Of a stretch of DNA of 64,000 bases, positions 40,903 through 50,487 are shown one piece after another. Source of the stretch: an uncultured Pelagibacteraceae bacterium (lineage in GTDB: Bacteria > Pseudomonadota > Alphaproteobacteria > Pelagibacterales > Pelagibacteraceae); the NCBI GenBank assembly GCA_902582155.1, contig CACHRI010000001.1, forward strand, positions 1 to 64,000, read 5' to 3'. The notes under the pieces were generated by a model, which was not told where the DNA came from, ran no database searches, and worked only from the letters and a program-made list of their open reading frames with translations. Position numbers and translations under genes: made by a program. The first letter of the stretch is position 1. Every line of letters starts with the position of its first letter.

Positions 40903-41547
40903 ATGAAGACAAATTTAAAACTAAAAAAAGCGATTAAACTAAGATCTGAACAAGATAATTTAAGAATAAAAGCCTTAAACCAAGGCGTAGAGTTAATCGC
41001 ACCAGAGACAATTTTCCTATCCAAAGATACGACATTTGGCAAAAATGTAAAAATTGAACCATATGTTGTTATTGGATCAAAAGTAAAAATCGGAAATAAT
41101 GTTACAATAAAATCCTTTTCCCATTTGGAGGGAGCCAAGCTGGAAAAAAATGTTACAGTTGGGCCTTATGCCAGAATTAGACCTGGATCACATTTTTTAC
41201 CAGGTTCGAAGGTAGGCAATTTTGTAGAAACAAAAAACTCAAAAATTAAATCTAAAAGCAAAGTAAACCATTTATCCTATATAGGTGATACAGAAGTTGG
41301 AGAAAATAGTAATATCGGAGCAGGTACTATTACATGTAATTACGATGGAATTAAAAAGAACAAAACTAAAATCAAAAAAAATGTATTTGTAGGGTCTAAC
41401 TCTTCTTTAGTGGCACCATTAGTAATTGAGGAAAATTCTGTAGTAGGCGCAGGATCTGTAATTACTAAAAATATTACAAAAAATTCACTGGCTTTAACAA
41501 GATCGCCACAAATTAACAAAAAAAATTACAAAAGGAAAAAAAAATAA
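40903..41547 (+). CDS. glmU: stand-alone GlmU C-terminal domain (glucosamine-1-phosphate N-acetyltransferase)
   Basis: Left-handed beta-helix acetyltransferase of 214 residues that acetylates glucosamine-1-phosphate on the way to UDP-GlcNAc. It aligns by eye with only the second half of bifunctional GlmU, starting at the linker helix (IKLRSEQDNLRIKALNQGVEL, residues 11-31) and continuing through PYARIRPGSHFLPGSKVGNF, VNHLSYIGDTEVG with His123 in the place of the catalytic His, and NIGAGTITCNYDG to the end. The N-terminal uridylyltransferase (about 230 residues with LAAGxGTRM) is absent, and the 71-base upstream gap cannot hold it. It overlaps glmS by one base, which supports an amino-sugar role. 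Confidence 0.85.
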   Translation: MKTNLKLKKAIKLRSEQDNLRIKALNQGVELIAPETIFLSKDTTFGKNVKIEPYVVIGSKVKIGNNVTIKSFSHLEGAKLEKNVTVGPYARIRPGSHFLPGSKVGNFVETKNSKIKSKSKVNHLSYIGDTEVGENSNIGAGTITCNYDGIKKNKTKIKKNVFVGSNSSLVAPLVIEENSVVGAGSVITKNITKNSLALTRSPQINKKNYKRKKK

Positions 41548-43364
41548 TGTGCGGGATAATTGGTATTGCGAGCAATAAGTCTGTTACCTCAAATATTATA
41601 AATTCTTTAAAAAGATTAGAATATAGAGGATATGACTCAGCTGGAATTGCGACAATCTCTAAAAAAAATCTTAATGAAAAAAAATGCTCCGGAAGAGTCG
41701 AAGAGCTTGAAAAGATATTGTTTAATTCTCCAGCTCAAGGCAATATAGGAATTGGCCACGTGAGATGGGCTACTCACGGCATACCAAACGAAGTCAATGC
41801 TCACCCACATTCTTCTGAAATAGTTTCGGTGGTTCATAATGGAATAATTGAAAATTCTAATTCTCTAAAAAAGAAACTTGAAAAAGAGGGATACAAATTT
41901 AAATCTCAAACTGATACTGAAGTTATCACACTATTAATAACGAAATATTTAAAAGACTCAAATCCAATTGATGCAGTATTAAAGTCTTTAGAATATCTAG
42001 AAGGAAGTTTTGCACTAGGGATATTATTTAAAGATCAATCTGATATTATTATTGGAGCTAGACGAGGCAGCCCACTTGCTGTTGGATACTCAAATAATGA
42101 AAATTATTTAGGTTCCGACTCATACGCACTTAAAGCTATGACAAATAAAATTTCTTATTTGGATGACGGAGAAATATGCAAGATAACAAAAGATAGTGTT
42201 GAATTTTTTGATATTTCTAAAAATAAAATTAATAAAAAAATATTAGTTTTATCTGAAGACAAAAATGAAGCAAAGTTAGGTGATTATAAAAATTTTATGT
42301 CTAAAGAAATATTTGAGCAACCAATTACTATTAAAAATTGTTTGAACGAATATATAGACAAAATAAGAAATGATATAAATCTTTATGATTTTCCTATTGA
42401 CCCAAAAAAAATTAATAAAATATTCCTTGTTGGATGTGGTACTGCTTATCATTCATGCCAAGTTGCTAAATATTGGATAGAAGAATTAACAGATTTAAAC
42501 GTAGAAACTGAGGTGGCTTCAGAATTTAGATATAGAAAAATAAGATTTAACCCTAATACTTTGTATATATTTGTGTCTCAGTCTGGAGAAACAGCAGATA
42601 CAGCAGCAGCTTTAGAAATAGCTAAAAAAAATAAAATGAAAACTTGTTCTGTTATTAATGTAGTAGAAAGCTCAATAGCTAGGAATTCTGATTGGGTTGT
42701 ACCTATTCATGCGGGCCCAGAAATAGGCGTGGCATCTACAAAAGCTTTTATAGGTCAAATGTTAGTTTTGTATATAATGAGTTTAAAGATATCTAAAATA
42801 AGAGGGAATATTGATGATAAAAATTATATTGAAAAAATTAAAAATCTTAAAAATCTACCTCTAGAAATTGAGAATTCATTAAAGACCGAGGAGCTGATAC
42901 AAATATTTGCTAAAGACTTTTTATCAGCCAAAGGATCAATGTTTTTAGGGAGAGGATCATCATTCCCCATAGCATTAGAAGGAGCATTAAAATTGAAAGA
43001 ATTATCTTATCTTCACGCTGAAGGTTACCCCGCTGGAGAAATGAAACATGGTCCACTAGCTTTGATCGAAGATGGTTTGCCTGTAATTATTTTGGCTCCA
43101 AAAGATAAATATTTTGAAAAAACTATTTCTAACATGCAAGAAGTTATAGCAAGAGGAGGAAAGGTTTTATTAATATCAGATAAACATGATGAGGTAATAA
43201 ATGAAAATATAAGATTTAAAATTGAAATGCCTTTTATTGATGAACTTTTGAATCCTTTTTTATTAACCATACCACTTCAATTATTAGCTTATCATGTGGC
43301 TCTGCTAAAAAAATGCGATATAGATAAACCAAGAAACTTGGCTAAATCTGTAACTGTTGAGTAA
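41547..43364 (+). CDS. glmS: glutamine--fructose-6-phosphate aminotransferase
   Basis: Makes glucosamine-6-phosphate from fructose-6-phosphate and glutamine, the first step to UDP-GlcNAc for peptidoglycan and lipid A. The 605-residue protein starts MCGIIGIAS with the catalytic Cys2; GHVRWATHGIPNEVNAHPH and VVHNGIIEN are the glutaminase-domain blocks. Two SIS domains follow: VGCGTAYHSCQVAKY near 296-310 and VSQSGETADTAAAL near 344-357, then ASTKAFIGQMLVLY, LGRGSSFPIALEGALKLKELSYLHAEGYPAGEMKHGP. It ends with PRNLAKSVTVE. Co-transcribed with the GlmU acetyltransferase domain gene (TAATG overlap). Confidence 0.96.
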   Translation: MCGIIGIASNKSVTSNIINSLKRLEYRGYDSAGIATISKKNLNEKKCSGRVEELEKILFNSPAQGNIGIGHVRWATHGIPNEVNAHPHSSEIVSVVHNGIIENSNSLKKKLEKEGYKFKSQTDTEVITLLITKYLKDSNPIDAVLKSLEYLEGSFALGILFKDQSDIIIGARRGSPLAVGYSNNENYLGSDSYALKAMTNKISYLDDGEICKITKDSVEFFDISKNKINKKILVLSEDKNEAKLGDYKNFMSKEIFEQPITIKNCLNEYIDKIRNDINLYDFPIDPKKINKIFLVGCGTAYHSCQVAKYWIEELTDLNVETEVASEFRYRKIRFNPNTLYIFVSQSGETADTAAALEIAKKNKMKTCSVINVVESSIARNSDWVVPIHAGPEIGVASTKAFIGQMLVLYIMSLKISKIRGNIDDKNYIEKIKNLKNLPLEIENSLKTEELIQIFAKDFLSAKGSMFLGRGSSFPIALEGALKLKELSYLHAEGYPAGEMKHGPLALIEDGLPVIILAPKDKYFEKTISNMQEVIARGGKVLLISDKHDEVINENIRFKIEMPFIDELLNPFLLTIPLQLLAYHVALLKKCDIDKPRNLAKSVTVE

Positions 43365-43427
43365 ATTTTCTAATTTAACTATTGGAAATTTAATCTCTAT
43401 ACTCTATATACATATCACAGGTTGAAT

Positions 43428-44804
43428 ATGAAAAAATGGACATTAAATAGCTGGAGTAAATTTCCTGCAAAACATCTACCTACTTATGTAGATAAGAAAG
43501 AGCTGGATTTAGTTTTAAGTAAAATACAAAAGTATCCGCCACTAGTTTTTGCTGGAGAAACAAGATCTTTAAAAAAAGCGTTAGCAGAAGTAGTTGAAGG
43601 CAAAGCCTTTTTACTTCAAGGAGGAGATTGTGCTGAAAGTTTTGCGGAATTTCATCCAGACAATATTAGAGATACGTTTAAAGTTATTTTACAAATGTCG
43701 TTAGTTTTAACAGCCTCGGCTTCAGTGCCGGTTGTTAAAATTGGAAGAATAGCGGGACAATTTTCTAAACCAAGAAGCGCTCCAACAGAAAAAAAAGATG
43801 GAAAAGAATTACCAAGTTATTTAGGTGACAACATTAATGGAATGGATTTTAGTGAGAAAGCTAGAGTACCAGATGCAAAAAGATTGTTTAGGGCATATTC
43901 TCAATCTGCTTCCACATTAAATCTATTAAGAGCTTTTTCACAAGGTGGTTTTGCCGATTTAAGACAAGTTCATTTATGGAATTTAGGATTTATTAAAGAT
44001 AAAACTAAAGGCAAATATAAAGAGATCGAGGATAAAATTAGCGATGCTTTGGCTTTCATGCATGCATGCGGTATTAATTCAGATAATAATAGAAGATTAA
44101 GAACGGTAAACTTTTACACTTCTCATGAAGCACTTTTACTTCCATTTGAAGAAGCTATGACAAGAGTTGACTCAACTACTGGTGAGTACCATGATACATC
44201 AGCTCATTTTGTCTGGATAGGAGATAGAACAAGACAGCCGGACGGAGCTCATGTTGAATTTTGTAGAGGAATTAAAAATCCTTTAGGGTTAAAATGTGGC
44301 CCGACTTTAAAACCAGAAGAACTTGTAAAACTTTGTAATATTCTAAATCCAGATAACGAACCTGGAAGAATGACCTTGATTTCAAGATTTGGTGCTGACA
44401 ACGTGGAAAAATATTTACCTAAACTAATTAAAGTAATTAAAAAAGAAGGATTAAATGTAATATGGTCATGTGATCCAATGCATGGAAATACAATCAAAGC
44501 TGCTACCGGTTTTAAAACAAGACCTTTTGATAGTGTTCTTAAAGAAGTAAAACACTTTTTTGGGGTGCACCAATCTGAAGGAAGTTACGCCGGTGGATTA
44601 CATGTTGAAATGACAGGACAAGATGTGACCGAATGTACCGGTGGAGCTCAGAAGATATCCGAAAATGATCTATCAAATAGATATAGAACACATTGCGACC
44701 CAAGATTGAATGCAGATCAGGCACTAGAATTGGCCTTTCTTATTTCCGAAGAAATAAAGAAAAACTCAAAATATTCAAAAAAAATTATTCAAGCCGCGTC
44801 TTAA
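43428..44804 (+). CDS. aroG: 3-deoxy-7-phosphoheptulonate synthase, class II
   Basis: First enzyme of the shikimate pathway, joining PEP and erythrose-4-phosphate. The plant-type (class II) DAHP synthase is recognised over 458 residues: W-T-x-x-SW near the start, [13 protein letters not shown] near 67-79 with the metal Cys, [18 protein letters not shown] near 103-120, [23 protein letters not shown] near 148-170, [61 protein letters not shown] and [28 protein letters not shown]. The frame opens at a TTG, 43422; the ATG at 43428 is preferred. A perfect hairpin covers its stop codon. Confidence 0.95.
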   Translation: MKKWTLNSWSKFPAKHLPTYVDKKELDLVLSKIQKYPPLVFAGETRSLKKALAEVVEGKAFLLQGGDCAESFAEFHPDNIRDTFKVILQMSLVLTASASVPVVKIGRIAGQFSKPRSAPTEKKDGKELPSYLGDNINGMDFSEKARVPDAKRLFRAYSQSASTLNLLRAFSQGGFADLRQVHLWNLGFIKDKTKGKYKEIEDKISDALAFMHACGINSDNNRRLRTVNFYTSHEALLLPFEEAMTRVDSTTGEYHDTSAHFVWIGDRTRQPDGAHVEFCRGIKNPLGLKCGPTLKPEELVKLCNILNPDNEPGRMTLISRFGADNVEKYLPKLIKVIKKEGLNVIWSCDPMHGNTIKAATGFKTRPFDSVLKEVKHFFGVHQSEGSYAGGLHVEMTGQDVTECTGGAQKISENDLSNRYRTHCDPRLNADQALELAFLISEEIKKNSKYSKKIIQAAS

Positions 44805-44826
44805 TAATTATTGTAATTATTAAGAC
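44798..44826 (+). repeat. perfect 13-base-pair hairpin over the aroG stop codon
   Basis: The arms 44798-44810 and 44814-44826 are exact reverse complements around the loop TTG. The aroG stop codon (44802-44804) lies inside the first arm. No run of T follows on the plus strand (next bases atgacc) and none follows on the other side, so it is not a classic terminator. It could be an RNA stabiliser, a processing site between aroG and nadE, or a protein-binding palindrome. Confidence 0.7.
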
Positions 44827-44855
44827 ATGACCTTAAAAGAGAAGGTGTATTAATT

Positions 44856-45593
44856 ATGGAAGTAAAAAAAAGAGCAAAAATCGTCACTGACTGGATAAAC
44901 AACTATTGCGAGACTACGTCATTTAGTCCAAAAGCATTGGTTGTAGGAATTTCCGGCGGCATAGACTCTTCTGTAGTTAGTACATTATGTGCAAACACAG
45001 GAAGAAAAACAATTGTGTTAACAATGCCAATCAAACAAATAAAGTCTCAACACGACTTAAGCTTGAAACATGCAAAATGGCTGAAAGATAAGTTTAAAAA
45101 TGTTGAACATCACTTAATCGAAATGGACAAAATATTTGGATCCTTTTCTCAAGTTTTAAATAACTTTGATAATGAGCACGGATTTGCAAATTCAAGAGCT
45201 AGATTAAGAATGGCAACCCTTTATCAGGTGGCAGCAGCTAATTCTGGTATTGTAGTTGGGACAGGGAATAAAGTTGAGGACTTTGGCGTTGGCTTTTATA
45301 CTAAATATGGTGATGGGGGTGTAGATATATCTCCAATAGCTGATTGTACAAAAACTCAAGTTTGGGAGCTAGGTAAATATCTTGGGGTTTCAAAAGAAAT
45401 TATAGACTCTCAACCGACTGATGGATTGTGGGATGACGGTAGAAATGATGTCCAACAATTAGGAATGAGTTATGAAGATCTTGAAAAAGCTATGGAAAAT
45501 AAAGACGATCCTAATTACCAGAAATATTTAAAGATAAGAGAAAAAAACTTACACAAAATGAATCCTATACCAGTTTGCAAATTTAATGAATAA
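44856..45593 (+). CDS. nadE: ammonia-dependent NAD synthetase
   Basis: Final NAD step: amidates nicotinic acid adenine dinucleotide with ATP and ammonia. The 245 residues lack the nitrilase glutaminase domain, so this is the ammonia-dependent form. The PP-loop ISGGIDSSVVSTL is near residues 32-44; ANSRARLRMATLYQVAA near 109-125, GTGNKVEDFGVGFYTKYGDGGVDISPIADCTKTQVWELGKYL and QPTDGLWDDGRNDVQQLGMSYE are standard. A good ribosome-binding site (AGAAGG, 44839-44844) precedes the ATG. It overlaps cysS by 8 bases. Confidence 0.94.
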   Translation: MEVKKRAKIVTDWINNYCETTSFSPKALVVGISGGIDSSVVSTLCANTGRKTIVLTMPIKQIKSQHDLSLKHAKWLKDKFKNVEHHLIEMDKIFGSFSQVLNNFDNEHGFANSRARLRMATLYQVAAANSGIVVGTGNKVEDFGVGFYTKYGDGGVDISPIADCTKTQVWELGKYLGVSKEIIDSQPTDGLWDDGRNDVQQLGMSYEDLEKAMENKDDPNYQKYLKIREKNLHKMNPIPVCKFNE

Positions 45594-46938
45594 CTTACAT
45601 TTAACTAACTCACTTACAAATAAAAAAGAAATTTTTAATCCAATAAATAAAGAAAATGTTTCTTTATACGCATGTGGGCCAACCGTTTATGACAATCCTC
45701 ATGTTGGAAACGCTCGTGCTTTAGTAGTTTTTGATCTTCTTTTTAGAATACTTATTGAACTTTATGGAGAGAAAAAAGTTTCTTATGTAAGAAATATAAC
45801 AGATATAGATGACAAAATTATTGAAGCTTCAAAGACAAAAAAAATAGATATTTCAGACTTAACAAAAACTGTTACAGAAAAATTTCACAAAGATTGTAAA
45901 ATTTTATTTTGTTTAAATCCTACTCGAGAGCCAAGAGCAACCGATCACGTTGAAGGCATGATAAATATGACGAAAAAATTAATTGAAAAAAACGCTGCTT
46001 ATGAAAAAAATGGGCATGTTTTTTTTGCAGTGGCGTCATTTAAAAATTATGGCAAGCTTTCAAACAAAAATCCTGATGATCTTAAAGCAGGTGCTAGAGT
46101 GGAAGTATCGAAGTTAAAAAAAGATCCTTTAGATTTTGTTCTTTGGAAACCTTCAAATAAAAATGATCCTGGTTGGGACTCACCCTGGGGAAGAGGTAGA
46201 CCTGGGTGGCATCTAGAATGTTCAGTAATGAGTGAAAAATATCTAGGTAAAAATTTTGATATACATGGTGGGGGACTAGATTTAATTTTTCCACATCATG
46301 AAAATGAAATTGCACAATCATGTGTTTATAATGGAACAGAAAAATTTGCTAATTATTGGGTGCATAATGGTTTTGTAACGATGAATAAAGAAAAAATGTC
46401 TAAATCCCTCGGAAATATTACAACAATAGAGGATGCAACCAAAAAATATTCAGGTCAAGTTGTCCGCTTATCACTCTTAAGCGCCCATTACAAACAACCT
46501 TTAGATTGGAATAATGAATTACTTACAGAACAATCCAAAACTTTAGATAAATGGTATTCAATGTATTCACCAGAAGAAAATGAAAAAACACCCGATTGTT
46601 TTAATGATTTATTAGATGACATGAATACTCCTCTTTATATATCCAAATTGCATGAGTTGTTTAAACAATCACAAAACGGAGATAAAGATAAAATAAAAGA
46701 ATTTAATAAAGCATGTCGTTTAATTGGTTTATTTAATGAAAGTTCTGAAAAAAGAGCTGAATATAAAAAAAGCAAAGTAAAAATATCTGAAGATAATATA
46801 TTAAATAAAATTAAAGATCGTGAAGAAGCCAAAAAAGCTGGTAATTATAAACTCGCTGATCAAATTAGGGATGATTTAGATAAAGAAGGTATTGATATAA
46901 AAGATGAAAAAGGTAAAACGACTTGGAACTACAAATGA
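45586..46938 (+). CDS. cysS: cysteinyl-tRNA synthetase
   Basis: Class Ia synthetase charging tRNA-Cys, 450 residues. YACGPTVYDNPHVGNARALVVFD near 28-50 carries the zinc-binding Cys and the HIGH-like HVGN motif; ITDIDDKII follows; GRPGWHLECSVMSEKYLG near 204-221 and DIHGGGLDLIFPHHENEIAQS near 225-245 hold the other zinc ligands; KMSKSLGN near 270-277 is the second signature. The ATG lies 8 bases inside nadE and the stop overlaps the cimA ATG (ATGA). Confidence 0.96.
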   Translation: MNNLHLTNSLTNKKEIFNPINKENVSLYACGPTVYDNPHVGNARALVVFDLLFRILIELYGEKKVSYVRNITDIDDKIIEASKTKKIDISDLTKTVTEKFHKDCKILFCLNPTREPRATDHVEGMINMTKKLIEKNAAYEKNGHVFFAVASFKNYGKLSNKNPDDLKAGARVEVSKLKKDPLDFVLWKPSNKNDPGWDSPWGRGRPGWHLECSVMSEKYLGKNFDIHGGGLDLIFPHHENEIAQSCVYNGTEKFANYWVHNGFVTMNKEKMSKSLGNITTIEDATKKYSGQVVRLSLLSAHYKQPLDWNNELLTEQSKTLDKWYSMYSPEENEKTPDCFNDLLDDMNTPLYISKLHELFKQSQNGDKDKIKEFNKACRLIGLFNESSEKRAEYKKSKVKISEDNILNKIKDREEAKKAGNYKLADQIRDDLDKEGIDIKDEKGKTTWNYK

Positions 46939-48539
46939 GCAAAGAAAAAATATACATATTTGATACCACTTTAAGAGACGGTGCACAGACTGAAGGAGTT
47001 GATTTTTCAGTTGAAGATAAGAATAAGATTGCAAAAATTTTATCCAATATAGGAGTAGACTACATAGAAGGTGGTTGGCCTGGAGCCAATCCAATAGATA
47101 ATGAATTTTTTGATAAATCTCCAAAACTTGGAAACTCAAAGTTCACAGCATTTGGAATGACAAAAAAGAATGGAGTTAGCGCTGATAATGATCCAAATTT
47201 ATCTCCTTTAATGAACGCCGATTGCAAAACAGTTTGTGTTGTTGGAAAAACATGGGATTTTCACGTTAAAACAGCATTAGGTATAAAAAATGAAGATAAT
47301 TTAAAAAATATAAGAGAGACAGCTAAGCATTTCGTTAAAAATAAAAAAGAATTTCTTTTTGACGCTGAACACTTTTTTGATGGATATAAAAATAATCCCA
47401 ACTACGCTCTTGATTGTTTAAAACAAGCCTACGATGAAGGAGCCAGATGGGTAGTTTTATGCGATACTAATGGCGGAACTTTGCCAAATGAAGTTGGAGA
47501 AATAATTAATAATGTTACCAAAGTAATTCCAGGAAAAAATCTAGGTATACACGCACATAATGATACTGAAAACGCTGTAAGTAATTCTTTAACCGCTGTA
47601 TTAGCTGGAGCCAGACAAATACAAGGAACAATAAATGGCTTAGGTGAAAGATGTGGTAATGCAAATTTAATGTCAATTATTCCAACACTTTTTTTGAAAA
47701 AAACTTTTAGTGATAAATTTGATTTAAATATTAATAAAAAAAAACTTTCTACTTTGACAGAATGTTCAAGATTTTTAGATGAAATTCTTAACAAAAAACC
47801 AAATAAAAGTATGGCTTATGTTGGAGGATCTGCTTTTTCCCACAAAGGTGGTTTGCATGTTTCAGCTGTAAAAAAGGATCCAAAAACCTATGAACACATA
47901 GACCCAAAGGATGTTGGTAATCACAGAAATATTATTGTTTCAAATCAAGCTGGAAGATCAAATATAATATCTAGACTTGAAAATTACGGAATTAAAATTG
48001 ATTCAAAAGACACAAAAGTTCAAAAGATTTTAAATGAGGTTAAGGAAAGAGAATTTACTGGATATTCTTATGATGGTGCTGATGCATCATTTGAACTTTT
48101 AGCAAATAAATTATTAGGCAAGCTACCAGAATATCTAAAAGTAAAAAGTTATAACGTAAATGTTAAAAAAGATAATGAATTAAAAACAACTGCTGAGGTA
48201 ACCTTTATAATCGATGGTAATGAAATTCATTGTGAAGGCGAAGGTAATGGTCCGGTAAATGCATTAGACAATGCAATCCGATCGAACTTTAAAAAAGTCG
48301 AAAAATATTATAAATATTTTTCTGATCTTAAATTACTAGATTATAAAGTAAGAATTTTGAATACTGGTACAGGAGCAACCACAAGAGTTTCAATTGAAAG
48401 CACAGACAAAACTGGAAAAAGCTGGTTCACCATTGGCGTTTCTCAGAATATTATTGAAGCCTCATTTAAAGCTTTAATTGATAGTTTAGAATATAAGTTA
48501 TTCAAAGAAAAAGCACCAGCAAATATCCATGAAAAATAA
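46935..48539 (+). CDS. cimA: (R)-citramalate synthase
   Basis: Condenses pyruvate and acetyl-CoA to citramalate, a threonine-independent entry to isoleucine. From the ATG at 46935 the protein has 534 residues. It has the isopropylmalate-synthase family blocks FDTTLRDGAQTEGVDFSVEDK near 8-28, DYIEGGWPGANPIDNEFF near 42-59, DTNGGTLPNEVG near 172-183, IHAHNDTENAVSNSLTAVLAGARQIQGTINGLGERCGNANL, and a C-terminal allosteric domain starting near 400. The GWPGANP segment marks the CimA subgroup rather than LeuA. It overlaps trmJ by 11 bases. Confidence 0.92.
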   Translation: MSKEKIYIFDTTLRDGAQTEGVDFSVEDKNKIAKILSNIGVDYIEGGWPGANPIDNEFFDKSPKLGNSKFTAFGMTKKNGVSADNDPNLSPLMNADCKTVCVVGKTWDFHVKTALGIKNEDNLKNIRETAKHFVKNKKEFLFDAEHFFDGYKNNPNYALDCLKQAYDEGARWVVLCDTNGGTLPNEVGEIINNVTKVIPGKNLGIHAHNDTENAVSNSLTAVLAGARQIQGTINGLGERCGNANLMSIIPTLFLKKTFSDKFDLNINKKKLSTLTECSRFLDEILNKKPNKSMAYVGGSAFSHKGGLHVSAVKKDPKTYEHIDPKDVGNHRNIIVSNQAGRSNIISRLENYGIKIDSKDTKVQKILNEVKEREFTGYSYDGADASFELLANKLLGKLPEYLKVKSYNVNVKKDNELKTTAEVTFIIDGNEIHCEGEGNGPVNALDNAIRSNFKKVEKYYKYFSDLKLLDYKVRILNTGTGATTRVSIESTDKTGKSWFTIGVSQNIIEASFKALIDSLEYKLFKEKAPANIHEK

Positions 48540-49254
48540 TTATGGATTTGTTTTAATACAACCACAACTCGGAGAAAACATTGGTGCATCTGCAAGATCA
48601 TTAAAAAACTTTGGGTTTGATAATTTAATTATTACTGAACCAAAATGTGGCTGGCCAAACGTAAAAGCTAAGGCAACTTCGGTTGGCGCCTTTGACGTTT
48701 TAAATAAAGCTAAAATATTTAAAAACACAGAATCTGCTATAAAAAATTTTGATTTAATATTTTCTTTTAGCGCACGCAAGAGAGATATTAATAAAAAACA
48801 TATTAGCATGTATAATTTTCTTAAAATTATAAAAAATCATAAAAAAAAAAGAATAGGTTTAATGTTTGGTCCCGAAGCATCTGGTTTATCAAATTTGGAT
48901 TTATCCTATGCAAATTACGTAGTTCAAATACCATCTTCACCAAAGTTTAAATCAATGAATTTATCTCATTCAATTTCTTTGGTATGCTATGAAATATTTA
49001 AATTGAATAATTTTAAATTAATAAAACAATCATATTTTAATAAAGGGATAGGTCAAAAGGGTAAACTTTCGTCAATACTTAAATTACTTCAAATTAATCT
49101 TGAAAAAAAAAATTTTTTCAAACCAGCTGAAAAAAGAAGATCAATGATTAAAAATATAAACAATTTATTTTATAGAATGGAGCCAAATGACAAAGAACTA
49201 AGGATTTTGGGCAGTTTAATTGGTTCTCTAAGCAAAAAAAAGAAAAAAGCATAA
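48529..49254 (+). CDS. trmJ: tRNA (cytidine/uridine-2'-O-)-methyltransferase, TrmJ type
   Basis: SPOUT-fold methyltransferase that methylates the ribose of tRNA position 32. The 241-residue protein opens FVLIQPQLGENIGASARSLKNFGF near 7-30, then ATSVGAFDVL near 49-58, IGLMFGPEASGLSNLDLSYANYVVQIPSSPKFKSMNLSHSISLVCYEIF near 107-155, the knot region with the G-P-E and N-L-S-x-S motifs. The C-terminal quarter is basic, ending in SKKKKKA. It is the last gene of the chain from glmU-C, and an rpsD promoter candidate begins right at its stop. Confidence 0.9.
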   Translation: MKNNYGFVLIQPQLGENIGASARSLKNFGFDNLIITEPKCGWPNVKAKATSVGAFDVLNKAKIFKNTESAIKNFDLIFSFSARKRDINKKHISMYNFLKIIKNHKKKRIGLMFGPEASGLSNLDLSYANYVVQIPSSPKFKSMNLSHSISLVCYEIFKLNNFKLIKQSYFNKGIGQKGKLSSILKLLQINLEKKNFFKPAEKRRSMIKNINNLFYRMEPNDKELRILGSLIGSLSKKKKKA

Positions 49255-49282
49255 TTGACATTTACCCCCTAAACCTTGTAAA
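49255..49282 (+). promoter_or_regulatory. candidate rpsD promoter
   Basis: A perfect TTGACA (49255-49260) follows the trmJ stop directly, and TGTAAA (49277-49282, four of six) follows after 16 bases. The start of transcription would be near 49289, only about 8 bases before the rpsD ATG at 49297. No clear ribosome-binding site is seen, so a near-leaderless message is implied. Confidence 0.45.
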
Positions 49283-49296
49283 CCCGTCTTCAAATA

Positions 49297-49914
49297 ATGA
49301 CAAAGAGATTAAAATCTAAACATAAAGTAGATAGAAGACTAAAAGCTAACATTTGGGGTAGACCCAAAAGTCCATTTAACGTTCGTGCATACCCCCCAGG
49401 CCAACATGGGCAAAATAAGAAAGGCAAGCCCACTGATTACGGAATTCAATTACAAGCAAAGCAAAAGCTTAAAGCTTATTACGGAAATATAAATGAGAGA
49501 CAATTTAGAAATATTTACAGAAAAGCACTTTCGAAAAAAGGAGATACTTCAGAAAATTTAATTGCCTTACTTGAAAGTAGACTTGACACAGTAGTTTATA
49601 GAGCAAAATTAGCTCCAACCGTTTTTGCAGCAAGGCAATTAATTAATCATGGTCATATTACCGTCAACAAGAAAAAAGTTAATGTATCAAGTTATCTTTT
49701 AAAAGATACTGACCAAGTTGAAGTTAACGAAAAATCAAAAAAATTAAATGTTATTGATGGTTCGATACAGAGCAAAGAAAGAGAAATTCCAGAATACATT
49801 CAATTAGACGGAAAAAGTAAATCTGTTAAGTTGGTTAGAGTGCCTAAGTTCTCTGAAGTTCCATATCCAGTTATTATGGAACCAAGTCTTGTTATAGAAT
49901 ATTATTCTAGATAA
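49297..49914 (+). CDS. rpsD: 30S ribosomal protein S4
   Basis: Primary 16S rRNA-binding small-subunit protein, 205 residues. [42 protein letters not shown] near 7-48 and [23 protein letters not shown] form the N-terminal domain. The S4 RNA-binding domain follows, with [52 protein letters not shown] near 92-143. It is transcribed alone and is not in an alpha-operon with rpsM, rpsK and rpoA, as is common in alphaproteobacteria. Confidence 0.97.
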   Translation: MTKRLKSKHKVDRRLKANIWGRPKSPFNVRAYPPGQHGQNKKGKPTDYGIQLQAKQKLKAYYGNINERQFRNIYRKALSKKGDTSENLIALLESRLDTVVYRAKLAPTVFAARQLINHGHITVNKKKVNVSSYLLKDTDQVEVNEKSKKLNVIDGSIQSKEREIPEYIQLDGKSKSVKLVRVPKFSEVPYPVIMEPSLVIEYYSR

Positions 49915-49938
49915 TTTTGATTATTTTAAATCGATAGA

Positions 49939-50256
49939 TTAAATTAAATTTTTATCATTAAGAAGCTTTTTTAAATCACCTTTATCAAACATATCTTTAA
50001 CAATGTCACAGCCTCCGATAAATTCACCTTTGATATATAATTGCGGGATAGTTGGCCAATCACTAAAATCCTTAATACCTTGTCTTAAATTTTGATCCTC
50101 TAAAACATTCACACCTAAAAACTTTGCATCTAAATGTTTTAATACATTTGCAACAGTCATCGAAAATCCACACTGAGGGGCGTCTGGAGTCCCCTTCATA
50201 AAAAGACAAATATCATTTTTGTTTATAAGATTTTGTATATCGTCTTTTATGCTCAT
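49939..50256 (-). CDS. grxD: monothiol glutaredoxin (Grx4/GrxD type)
   Basis: Iron-sulfur cluster-carrying glutaredoxin of 105 residues. The active-site CGFS is at residues 29-32 in GTPDAPQCGFSMTVANVL, and WPTIPQLYIKGEFIGGCDIVKDM near 67-89 carries the glutathione-binding TIPQLY and GGCD motifs. It directly follows bolA, a pairing known to form Grx-BolA complexes in iron-sulfur and iron signalling. It is last in the long purine minus-strand operon. Confidence 0.95.
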   Translation of the reverse strand: MSIKDDIQNLINKNDICLFMKGTPDAPQCGFSMTVANVLKHLDAKFLGVNVLEDQNLRQGIKDFSDWPTIPQLYIKGEFIGGCDIVKDMFDKGDLKKLLNDKNLI

Positions 50257-50487
50257 TTATTTTTCCTCAGTTATCAAAGATAAAGCGTGCAACTCGTTTC
50301 CCATTTTACCCTTCAAAGATTTATAAACTAATTTATGCTGTTGAATTTTATTCATACCTTTGAATAACTTAGATTTAACTACAGCTGAATAGTGATTATT
50401 GTCGCCCATTAAGTCTTTAATCTCTATTTGTGCATCTGGAATATCCTCTAGGATATGTTTTTTTATTTCTTCAGCTTTTAAAGGCAT
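50257..50487 (-). CDS. bolA: BolA family protein
   Basis: Small Grx-partner protein of 76 residues, starting at the ATG at 50487 (the frame opens at 50520 inside purL). It shows [25 protein letters not shown], then [29 protein letters not shown] near 32-60 with the conserved His residues, and [12 protein letters not shown]. The start lies 17 bases inside the purL end, so translation is probably coupled, and its stop abuts the grxD start. Likely role in iron-sulfur cluster handling with GrxD. Confidence 0.9.
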   Translation of the reverse strand: MPLKAEEIKKHILEDIPDAQIEIKDLMGDNNHYSAVVKSKLFKGMNKIQQHKLVYKSLKGKMGNELHALSLITEEK

